This document shows positions 18,362 through 27,072 of a stretch of DNA of 64,000 bases, piece after piece (position 1 is the first letter of the stretch; the number at the start of each line of letters is the position of its first letter). The translations under genes were made by a program, and so were the position numbers. The stretch comes from UBA6770 sp965660875 (GTDB lineage Bacteria; Bacteroidota; Bacteroidia; Flavobacteriales_G; Salibacteraceae): positions 1 to 64,000 of the forward strand of contig CBFIBQ010000003.1 in the NCBI GenBank assembly GCA_965660875.1. The letters are read 5' to 3'. The notes below the pieces were generated by a model. The model was not told the DNA's origin. It did not search any database and worked only from the letters and a program-made list of their open reading frames with translations.

Positions 18362-21319
18362 ATGCTGATCAACTGTCATAGCTATTATAGTCTCAATTAC
18401 GGGTGCCTTTCGGTAGAGGACGTATTGCAAACCATAAAAGAATTGGGGCATACGCATTTTGTAATTACCGATATCAACAACACCTCCGAAACCTTTCGCT
18501 TTTTAATGCGCGCCGAAGAGTATGATCTTAACGTAAACATTGGAATTGATTTTAGAAACGGAGTACAACAACATTACATTGGCATTGCAAAAAACAAAAA
18601 AGGATTTTTTGAACTCAACGAACATCTCTCTCATCACCTAGAGAAAAAACTACCCATTGATCCAATAGCTCCAAAATTTAAGCATGCCTACATCGTTTAT
18701 CCATTGGCGTTTGCCCCGCATCCCAATTACCTCAACAAAAACGAGTTCATTGGCATTAGTCCAGCCGATTTAAAAAACACCACCAAACAAAAAGAGTGGA
18801 AACATTACCAAGAAAAACTGGTAATACTTTGTATAGCAACATTCCGAAACAAAAGAGACTACAATACCCACAGGTTGCTTAGAGCTATAGGCGAAAACAT
18901 GCTATTGAGTAAGCTCCCCCCTATTCGCCAAGGCAACCCAGAACATACCTATCGAAGTGCAAAGGAGATTAAAGAATTGTACGAACAGTTTCCTCAACTA
19001 TTAAAAAACACCAAAAAACTACTTAAGAGCTGTAAGGTAAATTACAACTTCAAAAAGCCAAAAAACAAACTATGCTTTACCAATAGTAAAGAAGCAGACA
19101 TAAAGCTCTTGACCGAACTTAGCCACAAAGGATTAAACTACCGCTACAAAACAGTAAACGAAACCATTCTAAAGCGACTCAAAACCGAACTTAAACTCAT
19201 AGAACAATGTGGCTTTTGTGCCTATTTCCTTATCAACTGGGACTTGGTGCAGTACGCCCAAAAAAAAGGCTATTGCTATGTAGGTAGAGGCAGTGGCGCT
19301 AATAGTTTGGTAGCCTATTTACTGCGAATTACTAATGTAGATCCCATCGATTTGGATTTGTATTTCGAACGATTTATAAACCCTTACAGAAATAGTCCAC
19401 CCGACTTTGATGTAGATTTTTCTTGGACAGATAGAGATGATATTACCAAATATCTGTTTGACAAATACGGATGGGATAAAGTAGCTTTATTAGGCTCCTA
19501 TCAAACCTTTCAGCGAAAAGCCGTTATTCGAGAATTGGGAAAGGTTTTCGGCTTGCCCGACGATGAAATTAAAAACCTACAAAGGGCTTCGCAATACGCC
19601 TCAGATACATATGGGCAACTGGTGCAGAAATACAGCACCTATATTGCAGGTTTCCCCAGCCATTTGAGCATTCATTCGAGCGGAATATTGATTTCTGAAG
19701 AACCCATTCACTACTACTCTTCTACTGTATTGCCACCAAAAAACTTTCCGACTACTCATTTTGATATGCAGATTGCAGAAGACATTGGACTGTACAAATA
19801 CGACATTCTAAGTCAGCGCGGTTTGGGAAAAATAAAAGACGCATTGGTTTACGTAAAACAAAATCATGGCATAACAATAGACATAGACGATATCAATATG
19901 CTTAAAAGCGACCCCAAGGTTAAAGAACTCCTTAGAAAAGGAGATTTAACAGGTTGTTTTTATGTAGAATCGCCTGCAATGCGTATGCTACTTACCAAAC
20001 TAAAAGCAGAAGACTACACCCGACTGGTGGCTGCCAGTTCTATTATTCGACCAGGAGTATCTAAAAGTGGTATGATGCGCGAATACATCGTTCGTTTCCA
20101 AGATAAAGAACGGCGAAAAAATGCGCAAAAAGCATTGCCTGAACTCTACAAATTATTGGAGGAAACTTATGGCGTAATGGTTTACCAAGAGGATGTGATA
20201 AAAGTTGCCCATTTCTTTGCAGGACTAACCTTGGCCGAGGCCGATATTCTACGAAGGGGTATGTCTTGGAAGTTTAGAGAGCGTACAGAGTTTGCACAGG
20301 TAGAGCAACGTTTTTTTGATAATTGCTACCAAAAAGGCTACGCCGAAAAAACAGTAAAAGACATTTGGCATCAGATTGAAAGCTTTGCTAATTACGCTTT
20401 CTCAAAAGGGCATTCTGCGAGTTATGCTGTCGAGAGTTTTCAAGCCTTGTACATTCACGCCTATTATCCATTAGAGTACCTTACAGCTACCTTGAATAAT
20501 GGCGGGGGATTTTATTCAATAGAGTTTTATGCCCATACCGCCAAAATGAAAGGCGGAGTCATTGCGCTGCCCTGCGTAAACCGGAGCGAATTAAAAGCTA
20601 GCTTAACGGGAAAAACCATACGCCTGGGCTTAGGCTTTATAAAAGGTGGGTTGGAGTCACAGAACGTTTACCATATTTTACAATCTAGAAGAAAAGAAGG
20701 GGCTTTTAAATCGTTTCGAGACTTTATACATCGTTTGCCTGAAGTAAGCTTAGATCAAATTACAATTCTGATTCGCCTAGGGTGTTTTCGGTGTTTTGAA
20801 AGCAATAAAAAAAAGCTACTGTGGGATGCACACTTTTTATTATCAAAAACACCTGAAACAAAAGAACGCAGCAACCTATTCCAAATTGAACCCAAAAGTT
20901 GGACTCTACCCGAGTTAAACCACACAACAATAGAAGACGCTTTTGATGAAATGGAGTTAATTGGATTTCCTGTAACGGTAAGCCCATTTAGCCTAATTGC
21001 AGACCCAAGTAAAGTTTCTACCCTGGAGGCATCAGATTTACCTAAATTAATCGGAAAAACGGTAGAGCTTACTGGCTACAGAGTCACGGTAAAATCGACC
21101 AAAACCGCCAATAATCAAATCATGCAATTTGGGACTTTTGTGGACAAAAAAGGAAATTGGATAGATACCGTTATTTTTCCAAACGTATTTCACAACAATA
21201 GGGTTTCAGCACCGGGATGCTACAAAATACGAGGTAGAGTGAGCGAAGAATTTGGTCATATCACCGTAGATGTAGAAAGGATTGAACGACTGGAAATGGT
21301 AAAGTTGAGGGAGGACTAA
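18362..21319 (+). CDS. Short DnaE-type (C-family) DNA polymerase, probably translesion
   Basis: DNA polymerase III alpha-like protein of 985 residues, shorter than replicative DnaE (about 1150 or more). The PHP domain is degenerate: HSYYSLNYG replaces the usual HxHxS start, and ITDINNTS replaces the 'TDHGN' metal-binding motif. The polymerase active site is intact (PPDFDVDFSW, Asp348, Asp350 and Asp352), preceded by GRGSGANSLVAYLL. A helix-hairpin-helix region and a C-terminal OB-fold (VELTGYRVTVKST) follow. Position 11 bases after the Y-family polymerase, under a LexA-like regulator, parallels imuB-dnaE2 cassettes and suggests an accessory role in mutagenic repair rather than replication. 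Its stop overlaps the convergent acyltransferase stop. Confidence 0.9.
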   Translation: MLINCHSYYSLNYGCLSVEDVLQTIKELGHTHFVITDINNTSETFRFLMRAEEYDLNVNIGIDFRNGVQQHYIGIAKNKKGFFELNEHLSHHLEKKLPIDPIAPKFKHAYIVYPLAFAPHPNYLNKNEFIGISPADLKNTTKQKEWKHYQEKLVILCIATFRNKRDYNTHRLLRAIGENMLLSKLPPIRQGNPEHTYRSAKEIKELYEQFPQLLKNTKKLLKSCKVNYNFKKPKNKLCFTNSKEADIKLLTELSHKGLNYRYKTVNETILKRLKTELKLIEQCGFCAYFLINWDLVQYAQKKGYCYVGRGSGANSLVAYLLRITNVDPIDLDLYFERFINPYRNSPPDFDVDFSWTDRDDITKYLFDKYGWDKVALLGSYQTFQRKAVIRELGKVFGLPDDEIKNLQRASQYASDTYGQLVQKYSTYIAGFPSHLSIHSSGILISEEPIHYYSSTVLPPKNFPTTHFDMQIAEDIGLYKYDILSQRGLGKIKDALVYVKQNHGITIDIDDINMLKSDPKVKELLRKGDLTGCFYVESPAMRMLLTKLKAEDYTRLVAASSIIRPGVSKSGMMREYIVRFQDKERRKNAQKALPELYKLLEETYGVMVYQEDVIKVAHFFAGLTLAEADILRRGMSWKFRERTEFAQVEQRFFDNCYQKGYAEKTVKDIWHQIESFANYAFSKGHSASYAVESFQALYIHAYYPLEYLTATLNNGGGFYSIEFYAHTAKMKGGVIALPCVNRSELKASLTGKTIRLGLGFIKGGLESQNVYHILQSRRKEGAFKSFRDFIHRLPEVSLDQITILIRLGCFRCFESNKKKLLWDAHFLLSKTPETKERSNLFQIEPKSWTLPELNHTTIEDAFDEMELIGFPVTVSPFSLIADPSKVSTLEASDLPKLIGKTVELTGYRVTVKSTKTANNQIMQFGTFVDKKGNWIDTVIFPNVFHNNRVSAPGCYKIRGRVSEEFGHITVDVERIERLEMVKLRED

Positions 21320-21813
21320 TCCTTGTTTTTTGAAGCAACTACTTTTGCTGGTACCCCAACTACCGTTGTATTTGGCAATACGTGTTTCACTACAACACTT
21401 CCGGCACCAATAATGGCTTTTTCGCCAACTACCAGACCATCTTTTTTTGCCATAAGTGTGGCTCGCATACCGATATAAGCACCATCCTTAATCTCAATGT
21501 GTGTACGCGTTTGCCCTTTACCATGCATGGAAAAATAGCAACCGTAAGAAATTGTGACGTTATTACCAATACGGGTATTTGAGGGTTCTAAATCATCTAA
21601 GTAACACTTCATACCGATGAATACACTTTTACCGATTTTAAAACCAATCATTCGATACAGTCTAATACGCAGCCCACTAAAAGGAACATTTGAAATCAGA
21701 ACCACATTGATGTACTTGCGGATTGGAATCCAAATAATTTTCAGAATGGAATAATTGGCGTAGTATGGAACAGGGCGTCCAGCGAGTTTATATAGTCTTG
21801 CGAGTAATGGCAC
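21316..21813 (-). CDS. Hexapeptide-repeat (left-handed beta-helix) acyltransferase
   Basis: Acetyl- or acyl-CoA-dependent O-acyltransferase of the WcaF/NodL/LacA type, 165 residues. The C-terminal half shows hexapeptide-type turns: NTRIGNNVTISYG, IEIKDGAYIGMRATL, GLVVGEKAIIGAGSVVVKHV, ending in the typical NTTVVGVPAKVV. An N-terminal hydrophobic or basic segment precedes them. The start appears to be GTG; no ATG occurs before the repeats. A -7-like box TACTTTTG lies only four bases upstream of this GTG. It is convergent with the polymerase gene, their stops overlapping by four bases. The acceptor is likely a sugar or glycan; this is inferred from the family. Confidence 0.85.
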   Translation of the reverse strand: MPLLARLYKLAGRPVPYYANYSILKIIWIPIRKYINVVLISNVPFSGLRIRLYRMIGFKIGKSVFIGMKCYLDDLEPSNTRIGNNVTISYGCYFSMHGKGQTRTHIEIKDGAYIGMRATLMAKKDGLVVGEKAIIGAGSVVVKHVLPNTTVVGVPAKVVASKNKD

Positions 21814-21817
21814 TGCT

Positions 21818-21825
21818 CAAAAGTA
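21818..21825 (-). promoter_or_regulatory. -7-like box abutting the acyltransferase start
   Basis: TACTTTTG on the minus strand fits TAnnTTTG and lies 4 bases before the GTG start. No TTG at the usual spacing was found upstream, so it is only a candidate. Confidence 0.35.
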
Positions 21826-21844
21826 GAATAATACTAGATAATTA

Positions 21845-23743
21845 CTATTCTACCACGAATTGATAATTTGTAAACTTTCCGAATAACTCATACCTAATGT
21901 TGTAAATACCGGGCGACAAGTTTTGATTAAACTCTATTTCCAACAAATTATAATTTCCCATGTCTCTAAAACTCAACTCAACTGCATACGTTTTGCCCAA
22001 CAAATCCGTAACCGATAAATCATAACGAGCTCCTTCAATTTTTGGCATTTTCATCACCAAGGGCTGGCCTTCTCTTAGTGGATTGGGAGCAAAACTAATA
22101 TCCAAAGTTTGCTTCGGTTCGAATTCAATTTTTTTCAATGGAAAAATTTTTTCTTCTCCATTATAATCCACCTGGGTTAAACGGTAATAACTCAACAGAG
22201 GGTCTGGGTTTTCGTCAATGGTTTTGTAGTCTTGACGCTCATTTGTACTTCCCATTCCATCAACCACATCAACCAATTCGAACGCGGTTAAATCCTTGGT
22301 TTTCTCCACTTTAAAATAATCGTTGTTGATTTCAGAAGTAGTAACCCACGACAATTGCACTTCATTTTTTTCTGGATTTGCTTTCGCTTCAAATTTTACC
22401 AAATCCACTGGCAGTGGTGTTTGAGACTCGTTTATAGAGCCTAGAGTAAATCGGTCGTTGTCGTCAAAACTTACACCTGTCCATTGGTAAATATTTCCAC
22501 TGGTGTTTGTAGCGCCTGAAATCACACCACCACCAACTACCGTTTCATCAGCAAATACCCCGTCATTGTCTGTATCAATTAACAAGCGCAAATCTGTTGT
22601 AGTAACAGACCCAGGCACATCGGTTAAATCAAATGAAATTGAAACTGTTCCTACGTCTCCAGTCTCATCAATCCGCCAAGTTCTAGAAATTCTAGTTTGA
22701 ACATTTACTGGGGTATCGACAACATTCCAAGAATCTAATTCACCACCATCATGCCCCCATATAAGCCAATCGCCTTCATCTAATGAGCTTGCACTATTGA
22801 TTCGCACAAGTCCTGTTCCTTTACCGTCAGAATTACTGGTACCATCAGTATTTTGACCAATTCCAGCAACATCAAAGTCATAATTTCCATTTCCAGGGTT
22901 GTCTTGGGTGTACAGGTCATTGCTATTCAAAGCGGTATTGTATTTAGCAGATAAGTAATTATCAACTAAAATGCGTTGGGTGGTACTTAACGTATCGTTA
23001 AAAATCATGAGTTCACCCATCAATCCAGAGAAGTACTTTCCGTAATTCGGGTTCATGGTACCAATAATTAGCGGTTGGCTACTATTTACGATAGTACTAC
23101 TCGATTCGCTTGAAGTAGTTGACAAAGACCCTTGAGTAAATATTCTGGCCCGATTTGCCGCAGACCGATAACCATCAAAGCTCATATTCAATAAGTAGTT
23201 GGTGTTGTTACTGTATCCACCTGGAGTGCCGAAACGATTGTTTTGAGAGTTTAAGTCTAGGAACAAACGATTTGAAGTATAAAAATACCAGGTATAGGCC
23301 CATTGGTTTGCTGTTCCAGAACTAATTCTTTTACCCAAAACAGCCTGAACATCAGGGCTTCCGACGCTATTTAATCTAACAACAGCATAAAAGGTTAACC
23401 CTTGAGAATTATCCAAATTAGAATTATCGGCAACTTCCAAGTTATCAGCAGTGGTATTACTCGTCCCTCCAGAAAATGATACAGCTGGCATGTTATTTAA
23501 CAAACTAGAAGCAACATAACTTGGACGTTTACCAGAACTACTTTGGCCCGCATTATTTCCATTCGATGTAGCATCATTCCATGCTGAAATTGCAGCTCCG
23601 TCAGTTAAACTCAAGTCATCGGCCTTCAACCACATGCTCAAAGAGGAAGTAGAATTAATGCCACCAGGCCCGTTTTGTCCGATTACTGCAATCGTAACTA
23701 ACAGCTGAGCGGCAACACATATGGACCTTATAAAAAACACCAA
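21845..23743 (-). CDS. Secreted LamG-like protein with T9SS sorting domain
   Basis: Large exported protein, probably cell-surface. It has an N-terminal signal (FFIRSICVAAQLLVTIAV) and a concanavalin/LamG-type jellyroll (LSMWLKADDLSLTDGAAISAWND, then GLTFYAVVRL and GLMGELMIFNDTLSTTQ). A beta-rich middle follows (GTGLVRINSASSLDEGDWLIWGHDGG) with the common Bacteroidota linker TPLPVDLVKFEAKA. The C-terminal region is a T9SS domain (FAPNPLREGQ through LSPGIYNIRYELFGK). The frame reaches a TTG at 23779, but a TATCTTTG promoter box lies inside that extension, so I place the start at the GTG at 23743 (TTG at 23746 is equally possible), directly before the signal peptide. Function beyond surface binding or adhesion is unknown. 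Confidence 0.85.
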   Translation of the reverse strand: MVFFIRSICVAAQLLVTIAVIGQNGPGGINSTSSLSMWLKADDLSLTDGAAISAWNDATSNGNNAGQSSSGKRPSYVASSLLNNMPAVSFSGGTSNTTADNLEVADNSNLDNSQGLTFYAVVRLNSVGSPDVQAVLGKRISSGTANQWAYTWYFYTSNRLFLDLNSQNNRFGTPGGYSNNTNYLLNMSFDGYRSAANRARIFTQGSLSTTSSESSSTIVNSSQPLIIGTMNPNYGKYFSGLMGELMIFNDTLSTTQRILVDNYLSAKYNTALNSNDLYTQDNPGNGNYDFDVAGIGQNTDGTSNSDGKGTGLVRINSASSLDEGDWLIWGHDGGELDSWNVVDTPVNVQTRISRTWRIDETGDVGTVSISFDLTDVPGSVTTTDLRLLIDTDNDGVFADETVVGGGVISGATNTSGNIYQWTGVSFDDNDRFTLGSINESQTPLPVDLVKFEAKANPEKNEVQLSWVTTSEINNDYFKVEKTKDLTAFELVDVVDGMGSTNERQDYKTIDENPDPLLSYYRLTQVDYNGEEKIFPLKKIEFEPKQTLDISFAPNPLREGQPLVMKMPKIEGARYDLSVTDLLGKTYAVELSFRDMGNYNLLEIEFNQNLSPGIYNIRYELFGKFTNYQFVVE

Positions 23744-23756
23744 TTCGAGTTTGTCA

Positions 23757-23764
23757 CAAAGATA
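23757..23764 (-). promoter_or_regulatory. -7 promoter box of the LamG-like T9SS gene
   Basis: TATCTTTG on the minus strand matches TAnnTTTG and ends 13 bases before the preferred GTG start. Confidence 0.42.
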
Positions 23765-23823
23765 AGCCTTGAAAAACAAAATATTATAACATTCGCTTCA
23801 AGTGGTTGCTTTTCGTTAAACGC

Positions 23824-26115
23824 CTATTTAGAGTCCGTTAAACTTGCCTGAACCATTCGTATCTGACCGTAGGAATACTTTCCTTTAAAAGCTGCATAAA
23901 CTCCAGCCGACCCGTTTTTGGTCTTTTTAATTGCTAAAGACAAAACTTCTAGGCTATCCTTGTCCATAAAGTCCTCAATTTTTAGTTTTTTGGCTTCAAT
24001 TCCTTTAGCAACGTGTCCCTCAATTGTTCCTTTAACAAGGCCTCGCTTTTTTGCGGTTTCTTCTATCGATAAACCGCTATTCAGCAATTCAAAGGTTTCC
24101 TTATAAGTGCTTCCTTTCTCAACTTTAGCAGGCTTTTCTCCATCAACAGGAAGTGGCTTTTTTCTTCTTTTACCGGTTTTTGTTTTTTGCAAATCTGGAT
24201 TTGTTGCAGCTTTTTGTCGAGCGGCTTCCAAAACGGCTTTTCGTTTATCTATGCTTTTTCTTCCGTGAGGCGATTCTTTGGGAATATTTTGATGCGTGAA
24301 CACACAATGTGCTAACATGGCTGCTTTTTCAATTTCAGTAATGGACTTCATTATCAATTGGTCGAGCTCTTCTAAAAAACTTTTGTACGCCTTGGCTTTA
24401 GCCAATTGCTCAACATCAGCTAAATGCTCCAGCAAAATTTTCTGTACATCCGCTAAAAAATCAAGAAAATATGTACTCCCCTTTTCAAGGCGGTCCATTA
24501 AAGTTTTCTGGTCGCCCTCCTTTAGCAATCTTGAAATTTGTGATTTAAATTTCCTTGAAACGGCCTCTTGGTTTTGAAAATGAGAATTTATCGCTGGCAA
24601 AGCCAAACGAAGACTCTCCAAATCAAACTCCATATTTGTCTTTTTGCTACGCTGTTGGTTACCCATTGCTTTTTGAATGGGCTCAAAATCAAAAGAATGC
24701 AACAAAACGCGCTCCAAATACAACCGTTGCTCTTGCTCCAAAGTATTGGAAAGTTCTGACGATTCAGCCTGCTCGGACACAAACCCTGCCACCTTAGTAT
24801 CAGTAAAAAGTGAATTGGCATTTATTGGAGACCTTAAAATGAGTCCATCTAAACTTCTTAATCTACTTAGCGCAACATAGACTTGGCCTGAAGCAAAGGC
24901 TTGCCCCACATCAATAATGGCTTTTTCGAAGGTTAGACCTTGACTTTTGTGCACCGTTACGGCCCAAGCTAATTTTATTGGGTATTGCGTAAAGGTACCC
25001 ACCACCTCTTCTTCTAACTCTTTGTTTCTGGGGTTTACGGTATACTTTTTATTCTCCCATTCGTGTTTTTCTAAGGTATACTCTTCTTTCTCACCGTCTA
25101 AAATCACTTTAATCTCCTCTTTCTTTAAAGAAGACACTTTGGCTATTTTCCCATTAAAAAAACGCTTTTCGGTACTCGTATCATTTTTGATAAACATGAT
25201 TTGCGTGCCTTCTTTAAGTTCCAACTCTTGATCAACTGGAAAAATATGCTCTGGAAAATCCCTAGAAACCGTTGCTTTATACTTAAACATTTTTCCAGGC
25301 AATTCATTAAGCTGTTGTTGATTGATACTGTTTGCCTTATTGTTGTGTGTAGTTAAGGTGATTACACCCTCTAGTTTATCAATTTCTTTTTTTGGTGTTA
25401 CGTGTTGATTCAATTGCTCAATATCCGCCTGAGTAGCACAGTTATTTCTTTGGTTATTTAATAGGTTAATAAACACCTCATCCTCTTGTCTAAATACTTT
25501 ATTGAGTTCTATATAGGTTGGCGGGTCGTGTTTTAAAGCGTGAGCCTCAAAAAAGTGCATGCTTTTGTAATAATTCTTCAAAACACCCCATTCGGCATCG
25601 TTTACTATTGGCGGCAATTGGAACAAATCACCAATAAACAATACTTGAACGCCTCCAAAACTGCGGTTAAAATTGGACTTTACGCTGCGCATTCGATAAT
25701 CAATAGCGTCGAGTAAATCGGCCCTCAGCATACTTACTTCATCAATAATTAGTAGGTCTGCTGCGCGCAATACTTGCTTTCTTATTGAATTAAGCGGGTG
25801 CCTTCGAGCTAAAGTATGTTGGGTAAAAAATCGCGCATCATTGCCAAAACTCCCATCGGGTGATTTATCTGGGATAAAACTTCCAAAAGGGAATAGAAAC
25901 TGAGAGTGTATGGTAACCCCCTGCGCATTTAACGCAGCTATTCCTGTTGGAGCAACAATAACAAAGTTTTTATGTGTCCGCTCAGCTAAATTTCTTAAAA
26001 AGGTGGTTTTTCCGGTACCGGCTTTTCCAGTAAGAAAGATATGCCTACCCGTGCTATTGACAAAGCGCTTGGTTAAGTCAATTAAATCTTTGGTATCTTG
26101 ATTTTCCTTTGTCAT
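23824..26115 (-). CDS. Pif1-type DNA helicase with C-terminal HTH
   Basis: Superfamily 1B 5'-3' helicase likely used in genome maintenance such as G-quadruplex or replication-fork processing. Of 763 residues, the first about 440 form the helicase: Walker A GKAGTGKTTFLR, APTGIAALNAQG, Walker B LLIIDEVSML, RSFGGVQVLFIGDLFQLPP, and the late motif AWAVTVHKSQGLTFEKAIID with ALSRLRSLDGLIL. A helical region follows. Near the C-terminus, TYKETFELLNSGLSIEETAK and VKGTIEGHVAKGI resemble the HTH_40 module found at RecQ C-termini. Monocistronic, with no clear operon partners. The helicase assignment is firm; the HTH module is by resemblance. Confidence 0.92.
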   Translation of the reverse strand: MTKENQDTKDLIDLTKRFVNSTGRHIFLTGKAGTGKTTFLRNLAERTHKNFVIVAPTGIAALNAQGVTIHSQFLFPFGSFIPDKSPDGSFGNDARFFTQHTLARRHPLNSIRKQVLRAADLLIIDEVSMLRADLLDAIDYRMRSVKSNFNRSFGGVQVLFIGDLFQLPPIVNDAEWGVLKNYYKSMHFFEAHALKHDPPTYIELNKVFRQEDEVFINLLNNQRNNCATQADIEQLNQHVTPKKEIDKLEGVITLTTHNNKANSINQQQLNELPGKMFKYKATVSRDFPEHIFPVDQELELKEGTQIMFIKNDTSTEKRFFNGKIAKVSSLKKEEIKVILDGEKEEYTLEKHEWENKKYTVNPRNKELEEEVVGTFTQYPIKLAWAVTVHKSQGLTFEKAIIDVGQAFASGQVYVALSRLRSLDGLILRSPINANSLFTDTKVAGFVSEQAESSELSNTLEQEQRLYLERVLLHSFDFEPIQKAMGNQQRSKKTNMEFDLESLRLALPAINSHFQNQEAVSRKFKSQISRLLKEGDQKTLMDRLEKGSTYFLDFLADVQKILLEHLADVEQLAKAKAYKSFLEELDQLIMKSITEIEKAAMLAHCVFTHQNIPKESPHGRKSIDKRKAVLEAARQKAATNPDLQKTKTGKRRKKPLPVDGEKPAKVEKGSTYKETFELLNSGLSIEETAKKRGLVKGTIEGHVAKGIEAKKLKIEDFMDKDSLEVLSLAIKKTKNGSAGVYAAFKGKYSYGQIRMVQASLTDSK

Positions 26116-26165
26116 TTGAGCTTAACGCTAAATTAAACCATCTGTTGAACACTGCAAGTTTGTGA

Positions 26166-26954
26166 CTAATCGCCATCAATCATTCGGCCCAAACCTCCAA
26201 GCACTGAGCCTTCGCCTTTGTCTCTTCCACCAACGGATGGAGCACTTTTTATTATTCTATCTGCCATCCTAGAAAAAGGTAGACTTTGTAAGTAAACCGT
26301 TCCATGTCCACGAAGTGTTGCTAAAAATAACCCCTCACCTCCAAAGAACATAGATTTTAATCCGCCGGCACGCTGAATATCGTAATCAATGCCTTCTGAA
26401 AAAGCTACAATACAACCGGTATCAACTTTTAAAGTTTCTCCGTTTAACTGACGTTTAACTATGGTTCCACCACCGTGTAAAAATGCATTTCCATCGCCTC
26501 TTAGTTTTTGAAGAATAAACCCTTCACCTCCAAAAAAACCAGCACCTAGCTTTTTGTTGAATGTAATGCTTACTTCAGTGCCTTTGGCTGCACATAAAAA
26601 CGCATCTTTTTGACAAATAATACTTCCTCCAACTTCTTGTAAATCTAAGGGAACTATTTTACCGGGATAAGGCGCTGCAAAAGCAACTTTTCGTTTACCA
26701 CCTTGTACATTAGTAAAGTGGGTCATAAAAATAGACTCGCCAGTAAAGGCCCTTGCACCTGCTGAAACCAGTTTACCAAAAAAGCCTTGTTCTGGCTTAG
26801 AACCATCACCTAATTTAGCTTCAAAATCGATGCCGTCATCCATCCAATTCATGGCACCTGCTTCGGCAATTACCGTTTCGTTTCCGTCCAGCTCAATTTC
26901 CACGGCCTGCATATCATCTCCGTGTATTTGATAATCTACTTCGTGACTTTTCAT
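26166..26954 (-). CDS. AIM24/TIGR00266-family protein
   Basis: Widely conserved cytoplasmic beta-rich protein of unknown biochemical role, related to yeast mitochondrial Aim24. The 262-residue sequence begins MKSHEVDYQIHGDDMQAVEI and shows the typical family words VIAEAGAMNWMDDGI, ARAFTGESIFMTHFTN, GGGTIVKRQLNGETLKVDTGCIVAF and GGEGLFLATLRGHGTVYLQSLPF. Glycine-rich turns fit the tandem beta-solenoid-like fold. It is full length and no signal peptide is seen. It lies downstream of the SPFH operon terminator on the same strand. Confidence 0.9.
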   Translation of the reverse strand: MKSHEVDYQIHGDDMQAVEIELDGNETVIAEAGAMNWMDDGIDFEAKLGDGSKPEQGFFGKLVSAGARAFTGESIFMTHFTNVQGGKRKVAFAAPYPGKIVPLDLQEVGGSIICQKDAFLCAAKGTEVSITFNKKLGAGFFGGEGFILQKLRGDGNAFLHGGGTIVKRQLNGETLKVDTGCIVAFSEGIDYDIQRAGGLKSMFFGGEGLFLATLRGHGTVYLQSLPFSRMADRIIKSAPSVGGRDKGEGSVLGGLGRMIDGD

Positions 26955-27025
26955 AAATTTTTTAGCACTAAACTACAAAGAGGGGTTGAATACTGCGAAA
27001 AGTTCGGCGAAAAAAGCAAAAAAAA

Positions 27026-27051
27026 GCCCGATTAAATTGCTTTAATCGGGC
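27026..27051 (-). terminator. Rho-independent terminator of the proS-SPFH operon
   Basis: Perfect 11-base-pair stem GCCCGATTAAA / TTTAATCGGGC with a TTGC loop. Read on the minus strand it is followed by a T-run interrupted by GC. It lies 21 bases downstream of the SPFH gene stop. Confidence 0.85.
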
Positions 27052-27072
27052 CTATCACTTTTTGATAACTAA

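Noticed and set aside
24555..24880. Several overlapping antisense frames in the helicase gene
   Set aside because: They are shadows of a clearly conserved coding frame.
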